Translations under genes and position numbers: made by a program
Shown: one piece after another, positions 18,216 through 26,035 of the stretch
Numbering within the stretch: position 1 is the first letter of the stretch
Layout of the letters: each line of letters begins with the position of its first letter
Notes under the pieces: generated by a model
The model's database searches: none
Told to the model about the DNA's origin: nothing
What the model saw: the letters and a program-made list of their open reading frames with translations, nothing else
NCBI RefSeq assembly: GCF_013408825.1
Contig: NZ_JACCBZ010000005.1
Location: 248,001-312,000 of the forward strand
DNA: 64,000 nucleotides
Source: Mucilaginibacter tundrae
GTDB lineage: Bacteria; Bacteroidota; Bacteroidia; Sphingobacteriales; Sphingobacteriaceae
Direction of reading: 5' to 3'

Positions 18216-19403
18216 ATGAGTTTGCAACAAACATGGCGCTGGTATGGCCCAAATGACCCCGTTTCATTATCTGATGTAAAGCAAGCCGGGGCAATTGGCG
18301 TGGTAACCGCTTTGCACCATATACCTAATGGCGAAGCATGGCCGGTGGATGAAATCATCAAAAGAAAATCAATAGTTGAAGAAGCTGGCCTGATATGGTC
18401 GGTTGTGGAAAGTGTGCCTGTACACGAAGATATTAAAAAACGCGTAGGGAATTACGAACAATACATCAATAACTACAAGCAAACATTAACCAACCTGGCT
18501 AAATGCGGCATTCATACTGTTTGCTATAATTTTATGCCCGTGCTTGATTGGACACGTACCGATCTTGATTATCTGATGCCGGATGGTTCAACAGCCTTAA
18601 GATTTGATATGGCGGCTTTTGCAGCGTTTGATATTTTTATTCTGAAAAGGGCAAACGCTGAAAGGAGTTATACCCATAAGATCATCCAAAGAGCAAAAGA
18701 GTACTTCGCGGGATTGGGTGAAGGCGCTAAATCACTTTTAGTTAAAAATATTATTGCCGGCTTGCCCGGGTCGGAGGAAGGCTACACACTGGAATCGTTT
18801 TTGCACGTGATCAATAGTTATAAAAACATTGGCTCCGAGGATTTAAAAGCCAATCTGAGCTGGTTTTTACAGCAGATTATTCCTGTTGCCGAACAGAACG
18901 ATGTATTGATGTGCATCCATCCTGATGATCCACCATTTCCTATCCTTGGCCTGCCACGGGTGGTAAGTAATGAACAAGATATCAGGGATATTTATAATGC
19001 GGTAGATAGCCCTAATAATGGCCTCACTTTTTGCACAGGTTCGTTCGGGGTAAATGCGGATAATGATATGCCCGGCATGGTTCAACGCCTGGGAGACCGG
19101 ATTCATTTTATCCATTTGAGGAGCACCACGCGCGATGAATACGGTAACTTTTTTGAGGCTGATCATTTAGCAGGGGATGTAGATATGTTTTCGGTTATGA
19201 AAGCTTTGCTTGAAGAACAACAAAAACGGATAGGCGCGGGAAGAAAAGATACCATCATGCCTTTTCGACCCGATCACGGTCATAAAATGCTTGATGATCT
19301 GCAGAAAAAAACTAATCCGGGTTATTCCGCCATTGGCCGTTTAAGGGGTTTGGCTGAGTTGCGCGGGTTAGAGCTAGGGATAAAAAAAGCTTTCAATTAT
19401 TAA
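18216..19403 (+). CDS. uxuA: Mannonate dehydratase
   Basis: 395-residue cytoplasmic enzyme (no signal peptide) that dehydrates D-mannonate to 2-keto-3-deoxygluconate in glucuronate catabolism (EC 4.2.1.8). Family features: [49 protein letters not shown], and the metal/substrate region [20 protein letters not shown] with [18 protein letters not shown] and [12 protein letters not shown]. The last carries histidines and aspartates typical of this TIM-barrel enzyme. It is the only clearly cytoplasmic catabolic enzyme of the operon. UxaC and UxuB, needed upstream in the pathway, are not in this window. Confidence 0.95.
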   Translation: MSLQQTWRWYGPNDPVSLSDVKQAGAIGVVTALHHIPNGEAWPVDEIIKRKSIVEEAGLIWSVVESVPVHEDIKKRVGNYEQYINNYKQTLTNLAKCGIHTVCYNFMPVLDWTRTDLDYLMPDGSTALRFDMAAFAAFDIFILKRANAERSYTHKIIQRAKEYFAGLGEGAKSLLVKNIIAGLPGSEEGYTLESFLHVINSYKNIGSEDLKANLSWFLQQIIPVAEQNDVLMCIHPDDPPFPILGLPRVVSNEQDIRDIYNAVDSPNNGLTFCTGSFGVNADNDMPGMVQRLGDRIHFIHLRSTTRDEYGNFFEADHLAGDVDMFSVMKALLEEQQKRIGAGRKDTIMPFRPDHGHKMLDDLQKKTNPGYSAIGRLRGLAELRGLELGIKKAFNY

Positions 19404-20507
19404 ATGAAAAAGCTCGTTATTTTTATCAGTTTGCTGGTGTCATATACTTACGTGGATGCACAGGTTGTTAGTATGACAAATGTTGAAATTGGCGCATTGC
19501 GACATGATATCGATACTAACAATTCGGCACCATCGACTTATAAAAAAGCATTTCATCTTTTTTTGATCAGTGCGCAAAAGGCATTAACAGAAACGCCTGA
19601 TCCAATAACAGAAATACGATCGGAGGGATTATTGGAAGGTAAACCGGCAAAAACAGCCACCATTAAAGCAGTTGCAGATGCTTATAAAATTTACTCGCTG
19701 GCATTAGTTTACAGGCTTTATGGTGATAAAGCTTATCTTGATAAGGCCACTGAGTTTCTTTTAGCCTGGAGTAATATAAATAAAGCAACCGGCGACCCGA
19801 TAGATGAAACTAAACTGGAGGATATGATTACAGGTTATGATCTGGTACGGAATCAATCTTCACCCCAAAACAAAAAAACAATTGATAATTGGCTGGAGAG
19901 TGTTGCCGATGCTGAATTAAACAGCGCTTCCTCAAAACAGGGCAGGGGCACGGCCATCAACAATTGGAATTCCCACCGGATAAAAATTATCACACTAATT
20001 GCCTTTACCCTGCACACTAAAAAATACGATGGATTTATTACCCCCGAACTGGAAAAACAGCTTGCCGTAAACTTAAATCCGGATGGTACCACGCATGATT
20101 TTATAGAGCGGGATGCCTTCCATTACCATACTTATGATCTGGAACCACTTTTAACAGCATGCATCGCGATTTACCGGGCTACAGGTAAGGATTATTTCAA
20201 CTATCAAACACCTAATGGCGCGTCAATTAAAAAGTGTGTGGATTTTATGATCCCTTATATGTTGGGCGATAAAACGCACGGCGAATTTGTAAATAGTACG
20301 GTTCCGTTTGACTTGAAGCGTGCCAAAAACAACGAGAAAGGATACAAGGCGGGAACATTGTTTAACCCGGAAAGCGGAGTGTATACACTATCATTAGCTG
20401 CATATTTCAACCCGGATTATGTATCTGTCATTAAACAAACAATGACTAAAGATCCTGATTATTTTAACTGGCAACTGGCGTTAAATAGTGTGAAAAGGAA
20501 ACAGTGA
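19404..20507 (+). CDS. Alginate lyase family protein (putative polysaccharide lyase)
   Basis: 367 residues with an N-terminal signal peptide (YTYVDA before QVVS). The body is the alginate-lyase-type alpha/alpha toroid: LVYRLYGDKAYLDKATEFLL, NNWNSHRIKIITLIA (about residues 186-200, with the Asn/His pair typical of these lyases) and RDAFHYHTYDLEPLLTAC (about 235-252, with His and Tyr candidates). Members of this fold cleave uronate polymers by beta-elimination; specificities include alginate and glucuronan. The neighbouring GH88 and UxuA favour a glucuronate-containing substrate over alginate (inference). Its ATG follows the uxuA stop directly, so the two are translationally coupled. Confidence 0.85.
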   Translation: MKKLVIFISLLVSYTYVDAQVVSMTNVEIGALRHDIDTNNSAPSTYKKAFHLFLISAQKALTETPDPITEIRSEGLLEGKPAKTATIKAVADAYKIYSLALVYRLYGDKAYLDKATEFLLAWSNINKATGDPIDETKLEDMITGYDLVRNQSSPQNKKTIDNWLESVADAELNSASSKQGRGTAINNWNSHRIKIITLIAFTLHTKKYDGFITPELEKQLAVNLNPDGTTHDFIERDAFHYHTYDLEPLLTACIAIYRATGKDYFNYQTPNGASIKKCVDFMIPYMLGDKTHGEFVNSTVPFDLKRAKNNEKGYKAGTLFNPESGVYTLSLAAYFNPDYVSVIKQTMTKDPDYFNWQLALNSVKRKQ

Positions 20508-20547
20508 AATATTTATTATTAATCATACCATCGATAAAATGTGATCT

Positions 20548-21912
20548 CTATTTCTTCGGTTTTGAAGCCTCAAAATTAAACTTCAGGTTGATCCCTCCCG
20601 AGCCAAAAAGAATATGCTGATCGCCCAGGCCATTTAACGGATATTTTACAAACGGCTCAATAACTAATTGGTTTCTACCCAAAGGATAACCCACACCAAA
20701 TGCCAGGTTAACCATTTGCGCGAAATAGAAGTTATCGAACGACTTATGACTAGCATCCTGCGATTGCTGAACCAAGTTGTTATCGGGTGAGTTATAATTG
20801 TAAGTAGTATTATAACTTTCGTTAATAAAAGTTCCTGAGCTTAACCCCGCTGCAACATAGGTGTTACCTGTTTGAGGGTTGAAATTATATTTTAAATTTA
20901 CCGGAACATCTAAATTTACCAGATTTGCATTCAAGTTTTTAGATGTAGGAATAACTAAAGGCAGCATGTTTGCGCTGGCTGCAAAGTTATGGGAGTTTGT
21001 GGCAAACATAGCTGCTGCAACCGGCATTGACGGCATTGTACTGTTGTATGCCAACGTGTTTTGGCCTATAGACACACCTGTTGATAAGCTAAGATTATCG
21101 GTTAGTCTAATATCGGAGGATATGCCCGCGCCATTATTAAATTGCCGCTGGCTTCCTTTAGCGTAATTGACATATGAAGCGGCATATACCCCAAAAGCGA
21201 CTTTGTTTGCTGTTGTTTGTTGTATCTCTGTATTCTTTTTTGCTTTATCCTCTTTATCAAAAAGCTGCTGCATGGCTTTGCTTATTACAACTGGTTGTTG
21301 CAAACTAGCGGTATTATCTTTTTTACCTGCTAAAGAAGGAGAGAAGGCTTGTGCGGTAGTTTTAACACTATCAACTATTATAGGTGTATTATTATTATTA
21401 TTATTTGCGGCAGTCAATGTTGCTTTAGAAGTGTAATTAGCTCCACTGTCTATTGTAACACAAGGCAACACATGTGAAATAACTGATGATTGATTTACTT
21501 GAGTTAAAATAACTGATTTGCCCGCGACAGTAGATGACTTAGCATTACCAACTATCGCTTTAGAAATACCCGGTTTAGACGCAATTATGTCTCTTATGGA
21601 AGAATCCCGTTGAATTGCCTTAACTCCGGAAGTAGCCAATGCAGCAGAATCTATACGCTCAATTTTATGGATGCCCGCTATCTTTTTCTTATACCCTCTA
21701 TCATCCTTATACCATAGAAAAATATTTAAGAACAATAATAAAAACGCGGCAACGCCTGCTAAGCGCCACCAGAATATTGCGCGGTCTTTTTTCTCCTCGG
21801 GGTATTTTTTCCGAAGTAAAAGCCAGCCTTCTTCAGCGGTGTCATCCTGATAATCATCAAACACCTGCTTAATGCGGTCTCTTAAATCATTATCTAGCTG
21901 ATCGTCGCTCAT
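20548..21912 (-). CDS. Putative dual membrane-spanning anti-sigma factor (Dma-like) with C-terminal outer membrane barrel
   Basis: 454 residues in four parts. The N-terminal part is an acidic cytoplasmic segment (about 1-43, MSDDQLDNDLRDRIKQVFDD). One membrane helix follows (about 47-66, WWRLAGVAAFLLLFLNIFLW). Then comes a Ser/Thr/Asn-rich, low-complexity linker of about 170 residues, including an Asn run. The last part, from about 236 on, is a porin-like beta-barrel (FGVYAASYVNYAKGSQ, LNANLVNLDVPVNLKYNF, NFYFAQMVNLAFGVGYPLG, ending GSGGINLKFNF). This matches the architecture of Bacteroides Dma proteins, which span both membranes and restrain an ECF sigma factor. The gene starts 23 bp inside the ECF sigma gene, the usual coupling of sigma and anti-sigma. 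No N-terminal zinc motif. Function by architecture and context only. Confidence 0.75.
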   Translation of the reverse strand: MSDDQLDNDLRDRIKQVFDDYQDDTAEEGWLLLRKKYPEEKKDRAIFWWRLAGVAAFLLLFLNIFLWYKDDRGYKKKIAGIHKIERIDSAALATSGVKAIQRDSSIRDIIASKPGISKAIVGNAKSSTVAGKSVILTQVNQSSVISHVLPCVTIDSGANYTSKATLTAANNNNNNTPIIVDSVKTTAQAFSPSLAGKKDNTASLQQPVVISKAMQQLFDKEDKAKKNTEIQQTTANKVAFGVYAASYVNYAKGSQRQFNNGAGISSDIRLTDNLSLSTGVSIGQNTLAYNSTMPSMPVAAAMFATNSHNFAASANMLPLVIPTSKNLNANLVNLDVPVNLKYNFNPQTGNTYVAAGLSSGTFINESYNTTYNYNSPDNNLVQQSQDASHKSFDNFYFAQMVNLAFGVGYPLGRNQLVIEPFVKYPLNGLGDQHILFGSGGINLKFNFEASKPKK

Positions 21913-22453
21913 TATCGGTTCTGATTAATAATAATTTTCTTAATTTCTCTTTAGCCCTCGTTAGGTATACCCGTGAAGAGCTGGCTGCAATGCCCAGCAT
22001 TTTACCGATCTCCTCATGGCTGTAACCATCAATTTCATACAGGTTAAATACTGTGGTTTGTATTAATGGTAAAAGTTTTAATAAATTGAGTATATCCTGA
22101 GCTTCCAGATTTCCAACAGTATCTGATGAACTCAAAACCATTACCGCCTCGCCCAAATCAATATTCAATTGATATTTTAGTTCCCTGCGTCGTTTATCTA
22201 TAGAGGTATTGATCACAAAGGTGCTAAGCCAGGCTTTAAAAGGTTTTCCGGTATCGTAATCTTTAAAATTTTTAAATATTTTTATAAAAGCGTCATTTAC
22301 GGCTTCAAGTGCGTCTTCACGGTTCATGCTGTACCGTAAACTTACCCCCATCGCGAATCCGTAAAATTTAGTGTATAAGATCTCCTGGTACTTTAAATTA
22401 CCTGTTTTACATTGCGCTATAAGTTCGCTCTCTGCAATGTCCGATCTCAGCAT
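21890..22453 (-). CDS. ECF RNA polymerase sigma factor
   Basis: 187 residues with region 2 (YQEILYTKFYGFAMGVSLRY, then EDALEAVNDAFIKIFKN and FKAWLSTFVINTSIDKRR) and region 4 (LPLIQTTVFNLYEIDGYSHE, then EEIGKMLGIAASSSRVYLTR, AKEKLRKLL) as in small extracytoplasmic-function sigma factors of Bacteroidota. Its 3' end overlaps the gene for the membrane-spanning putative anti-sigma protein by 23 bp. A perfect hairpin separates its start from the upstream lipoprotein gene, suggesting its own transcription unit or regulated read-through. Target genes are unknown; the two upstream cell-envelope genes are candidates. Confidence 0.93.
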   Translation of the reverse strand: MLRSDIAESELIAQCKTGNLKYQEILYTKFYGFAMGVSLRYSMNREDALEAVNDAFIKIFKNFKDYDTGKPFKAWLSTFVINTSIDKRRRELKYQLNIDLGEAVMVLSSSDTVGNLEAQDILNLLKLLPLIQTTVFNLYEIDGYSHEEIGKMLGIAASSSRVYLTRAKEKLRKLLLIRTDNERRSAR

Positions 22454-22494
22454 TAATCTTTTCTCGCTATAATTGATGAATACCCGAATTAAAT

Positions 22495-22529
22495 GCAGCA
22501 GTTGTAATATTTACTAAAACAACTGCTGC
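22495..22529 (-). terminator. Perfect 11-bp hairpin upstream of the sigma factor gene
   Basis: GCAGCAGTTGT (22495-22505) and ACAACTGCTGC (22519-22529) pair without mismatch over a 13-base loop. It lies 44 bp after the stop of the lipoprotein gene and 42 bp before the sigma start. The minus strand has no good U-run after it, so it may be an inefficient terminator or a leader structure. Confidence 0.5.
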
Positions 22530-22572
22530 TTTTATAGAATAACAAAATTAACCCTTAGATAGTGTTAAATGA

Positions 22573-23007
22573 TTAATTGCTTTTCGTAAAGTTATATTGT
22601 AAACTCAGGGTATCCGAATAGTTTACATACATTACCAGCTGAGTGCCATTATAAAGGTAGTTATATACACCTTGTAAATGATACTTGGTGCCTGGCTTTG
22701 CCGCGTTATAGGTCTGATCAACAAATTGTATATAATACGCGTTTGCAGCATATGATCCATAACTACCGGCGTGCAACGTTGTAGTATCACCTGTAACAGC
22801 AAAACCGGTACTTTGTGACATTGTTAGTTGAAGCACAGCTTTTGAAGTATCATATTTTGAGGTGGTTGGATTTAAATGGATCTTCAAAAATTGTCCGGTA
22901 AAATTACCGGTTGGTAACACAACAGCTGGCTGGTTTTCGTTAGTTTTAGAACAAGCAGATGCGAAAAAAATAAAAGCCGCGATTGGCAAAAGATAAAGTG
23001 ATTTCAT
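22573..23007 (-). CDS. Small putative lipoprotein, unknown function
   Basis: 144 residues that I do not recognise. A lipoprotein signal is clear (MKSLYLLPIAAFIFFASACS, lipid cysteine 19). The mature part is short, rich in Tyr, Thr and Asn with alternating patterns (TGNFTGQFLKIHLNP, GTKYHLQGVYNYLYNGTQLV), suggesting a small beta-barrel or lipocalin-like fold on the envelope. It follows the DUF4397 lipoprotein gene on the same strand with an 87-bp gap and precedes the sigma/anti-sigma pair. Confidence 0.75.
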   Translation of the reverse strand: MKSLYLLPIAAFIFFASACSKTNENQPAVVLPTGNFTGQFLKIHLNPTTSKYDTSKAVLQLTMSQSTGFAVTGDTTTLHAGSYGSYAANAYYIQFVDQTYNAAKPGTKYHLQGVYNYLYNGTQLVMYVNYSDTLSLQYNFTKSN

Positions 23008-23094
23008 AATATTCTGTTATAACTGCATTACGTTAATAAATGCAGTTATGCTACATGATTTTAAATTTAAGTGAAATTGAATTCTATTTATTAA

Positions 23095-23799
23095 TTAATA
23101 ATAGGCGTTCGCAATAATATCAGCACTTAATTTAGGGCTGGTGCCTGTTGTTGAGCCATGATACCAGATGGTATATACACCACCATTTTTGATCTCGACG
23201 TTTTCAAGCGAAGCCAATACAGTAGTAGAACCTGTGGCACGGACCTGAAAGTTATATTTCAAATCGCCTGAAACTGGTGTAAATACTGAAGCCCCTTTAT
23301 AAGGTTCGTTGGTTATTAATTTTGCAGAATCTGCTAAAAGATCAACGTTTGCTGAACCCGCACTTACATTAACAAAGCGAATTGTCGCTTTTCCTGTTGC
23401 CGGTTGTATAAGGGTATCTGTAAGTAATACAAAATCTGGTTTGGTGTAAGTATTGGCCAGGAATAATGAATAAGTAGTGTTAACCACCAGATTGATGCTA
23501 TCGGCAGCAATTAAAGTGGATGAACCATAGTTAAACAACTGTACAACCCTGTTGCCCGGGGTGGCATTAAAATATCCTAAAAAATTCCCGTAATTAAATG
23601 CCGATTGATTAACCTGATTTGGTTTCAGAAATAAATTTTCTGCCGGGGCATCGGGTGAGGCTTGTATAACCATTAATAAAGCACTTGGAGTAGTTACATA
23701 GTGGTTATTATCTTTTATACAGGATGTTAAGCCTACAGCAGATAAAAATAACACACAAGCTAATGTTGTTACCGATTTTCGATTTTTGAAGATTTTCAT
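23095..23799 (-). CDS. DUF4397 domain lipoprotein
   Basis: 234 residues with a lipoprotein signal (lipid cysteine 27 in GLTSCIKD). The body has two DUF4397-type beta repeats: VIQASPDAPAENLFLKPNQV (about 43-62), where ASPDAP is the family hallmark, and ATIRFVNVSAGSANVDLLAD (about 137-156). A YTIWYHGS motif is near the end. DUF4397 proteins are surface or periplasmic and of unknown function. It is first in a minus-strand series with a small lipoprotein, an ECF sigma factor and a membrane-spanning regulator, and may be a target or an accessory of that system. Confidence 0.85.
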   Translation of the reverse strand: MKIFKNRKSVTTLACVLFLSAVGLTSCIKDNNHYVTTPSALLMVIQASPDAPAENLFLKPNQVNQSAFNYGNFLGYFNATPGNRVVQLFNYGSSTLIAADSINLVVNTTYSLFLANTYTKPDFVLLTDTLIQPATGKATIRFVNVSAGSANVDLLADSAKLITNEPYKGASVFTPVSGDLKYNFQVRATGSTTVLASLENVEIKNGGVYTIWYHGSTTGTSPKLSADIIANAYY

Positions 23800-23946
23800 A
23801 GTTAATAATATTAGTCCCTTTGTTACACATTACGAATAGCGATCATCAAACGCTACTTAACTTTCAAAAAAAGTCAGTCGCGACTAATATTTACAATTTT
23901 TCTTCGTGTAATATCGAAAGCTTATATTTTTTTATAGTTTTACAAA

Positions 23947-25941
23947 ATGGCAACTAAACCGGTTTACGATAAGCTAATCAGTAGAATATTAATTCTTAGC
24001 TTATTTTTTTGTATCATCAATATAAGCTATGCTCAAATTGTGCTGCCCGCCTGTTTTACCGATAATATGGTTTTACAACAGCAAACAAAAGTAAACCTTT
24101 GGGGGACTCAAACCCCCGGTAAAAGCTTTACTATAATAACATCATGGAATAAAAAAACCTATAACGTCACTAGCGATGCAAGTGGTAACTGGCAAATAAA
24201 AGTAAGTACCCCAACTTACGGCGGGCCTTATACTATTACCTTTAATGATGGTCAGATAACCACCTTGAAAAACATTTTGATAGGCGAGGTTTGGGTATGC
24301 TCGGGGCAATCAAATATGGAAATGCCGCTAACAGGCTTTTATGGCGATGTGTTAAACCTAAAGTATGAATTGGCTGACGCGGCTAACTATCCCGAAATAC
24401 GGGTGCTGAAAATTGATAACAAAACCAGTTTTACACCACTTACCAATGTGCAAACTAAAGGGGGCTGGGCAGTTTGCAACTCGCAAACAGTTCGTGATTT
24501 CTCGGCTGTTGCTTACTTTTTCGCGAAGAATTTATTTATAGATAGGCACATTCCCATCGGCATTATCAATAGCACGTGGGGTGGTACGGTAGCTGAAGCG
24601 TGGACCAGTGGCGGCGCCTTAAAAACAATGCCTGCTTTTGCACCATTTGTAAATGCTGCCGAAAGCGGACTTACACAGGAAAAGCTTGATGCGCGGTATC
24701 AAACGGAAATAAGAACTTGGATCGATTCAATAAATATAAAGGATCCTGGCTTTCAACAAAGTAAATTGCGCTGGGCTGAACCTGATTTTGATGATTCCGC
24801 ATGGCAAAAAATGATCCTACCAGCCTATTGGGAGCAGGCTGGTATTCCTGATTATGACGGTACAATGTGGTTCAGGAAAAAGGTTCTCGTTCCTGCTGCA
24901 TGGGCAGGCAAGGATCTAAAACTAAATATGGGTGGTATTGATGACTACGATGTTTCTTATTTTAATGGGGCAGAAGTAGGGCATACTGAATTGTTTATTT
25001 TTAAACGAAATTATACCATACCCGGTAAATTGGTAAAAGCAGGCGAAAATGCCATTGCCGTCCGCGTTTTTGATAATGGCGGACTCGGCGGAATAAACAA
25101 AGGCCCTTTGCAACTGTCGTTAGCTACAGATACCACCGGTCAAATTGATCTGGCAGGCCAATGGCTTTATCATAAGGCCAATGTGCTTACGCTTTTGCCG
25201 CAACGTCCAGCGCAATCAAACAGCCCTAACCGGCCAACACTTATTTATAATGCCATGATAAACCCCATTTTACCCTATACCATAAAAGGGGTAATATGGT
25301 ACCAGGGCGAAAGTAATGCCGATAGGCCAGTGCAATACCGCCAACTTTTTCCACTATTGATTACTGATTGGCGGCAGCATTGGAAAGAAGGCAATTTCCC
25401 TTTTTATTTTGTGCAAATAGCTAATTATGCTGCTACCGACCAGCCTCCCGCCGCTAATTGGCCCGCCCTGCGTGATGCGCAGTTAAACACGCTTAAAGTA
25501 CCCAATACGGGAATGGCTGTAACTATTGATATAGGTGATGCACATCGCATCCACCCGCAAAATAAGCAGGAAACCGGCCGTCGACTGGCACTAATAGCAA
25601 GGGCAAAGACATATGGCGAAAATATCCCGTATTCCGGGCCGATCTATAAATCACAAGTAACTGCAGGTAATAAAATAGAAGTGAGTTTTGCCCACACTGA
25701 TAGCGGCTTGCTCGCCAAAGGTGACACCTTAAAAGGATTTACTATAGCTGGCGCTGATAAAAAATTCTATCCCGCGAAAGCTATTATCATAAAAGATAAA
25801 GTGATAGTGAGTAGTAGTGAAGTTGCCGATCCTATCGCTGTGCGCTATGCTTGGGCTAATAACCCGCTTTGTAATTTGTACAATGGTGCAAACTTGCCAG
25901 CCTCACCTTTTCGTACAGACGATTGGGATGATATCAGGTAA
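23947..25941 (+). CDS. Sialate O-acetylesterase-type carbohydrate esterase (SASA family)
   Basis: 664-residue secreted enzyme with a signal peptide ending near ISYA. The SASA/SGNH catalytic domain carries WVCSGQSNMEMPL (Ser122) and GDAHRIHPQNKQETG (His536, Asp531 near it). A jelly-roll, GH2-sugar-binding-like insert (about 280-400, WFRKKVLVPAAWAGKDLKLN) is usual in Bacteroidota homologues. Relatives remove O-acetyl groups from sialic acid or from other glycans. With no other sialic acid genes here, general glycan deacetylation is more likely (inference). It is the first gene of the locus on the + strand and carries a putative LacI-type operator over its first codons. Confidence 0.88.
   Translation: MATKPVYDKLISRILILSLFFCIINISYAQIVLPACFTDNMVLQQQTKVNLWGTQTPGKSFTIITSWNKKTYNVTSDASGNWQIKVSTPTYGGPYTITFNDGQITTLKNILIGEVWVCSGQSNMEMPLTGFYGDVLNLKYELADAANYPEIRVLKIDNKTSFTPLTNVQTKGGWAVCNSQTVRDFSAVAYFFAKNLFIDRHIPIGIINSTWGGTVAEAWTSGGALKTMPAFAPFVNAAESGLTQEKLDARYQTEIRTWIDSINIKDPGFQQSKLRWAEPDFDDSAWQKMILPAYWEQAGIPDYDGTMWFRKKVLVPAAWAGKDLKLNMGGIDDYDVSYFNGAEVGHTELFIFKRNYTIPGKLVKAGENAIAVRVFDNGGLGGINKGPLQLSLATDTTGQIDLAGQWLYHKANVLTLLPQRPAQSNSPNRPTLIYNAMINPILPYTIKGVIWYQGESNADRPVQYRQLFPLLITDWRQHWKEGNFPFYFVQIANYAATDQPPAANWPALRDAQLNTLKVPNTGMAVTIDIGDAHRIHPQNKQETGRRLALIARAKTYGENIPYSGPIYKSQVTAGNKIEVSFAHTDSGLLAKGDTLKGFTIAGADKKFYPAKAIIIKDKVIVSSSEVADPIAVRYAWANNPLCNLYNGANLPASPFRTDDWDDIR
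23950..23971. promoter_or_regulatory. LacI-type operator overlapping the start of the sialate O-acetylesterase gene
   Basis: The core TAAACCGGTTTA (23955-23966) is a perfect 12-bp palindrome with central CG. It falls on codons 3-7 of the gene starting at 23947, so a bound repressor would block the start region itself. It shares its core with six other sites across the locus. Confidence 0.6.
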
Positions 25942-26009
25942 ACTTAGTAGCAGATCTTCAATTTCTTGAAACAGGAAAAAATTTGCTAATCCAAATCTAA
26001 TTCTTTTGC

Positions 26010-26031
26010 TTTGCTAAACCAGTTTAATAAA
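26010..26031. promoter_or_regulatory. LacI-type operator upstream of the first SGNH hydrolase gene
   Basis: TTTGC followed by TAAACCAGTTTA (core 26015-26026), one base off the perfect palindrome. It ends only 9 bp before the start codon at 26036, so it acts at or downstream of the promoter. Confidence 0.6.
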
Positions 26032-26035
26032 CGAT

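Noticed and set aside
21387-21404. Short ATT trinucleotide run
   Set aside because: It encodes an Asn run in the disordered linker; a three-base unit cannot shift frame, so phase variation is unlikely.
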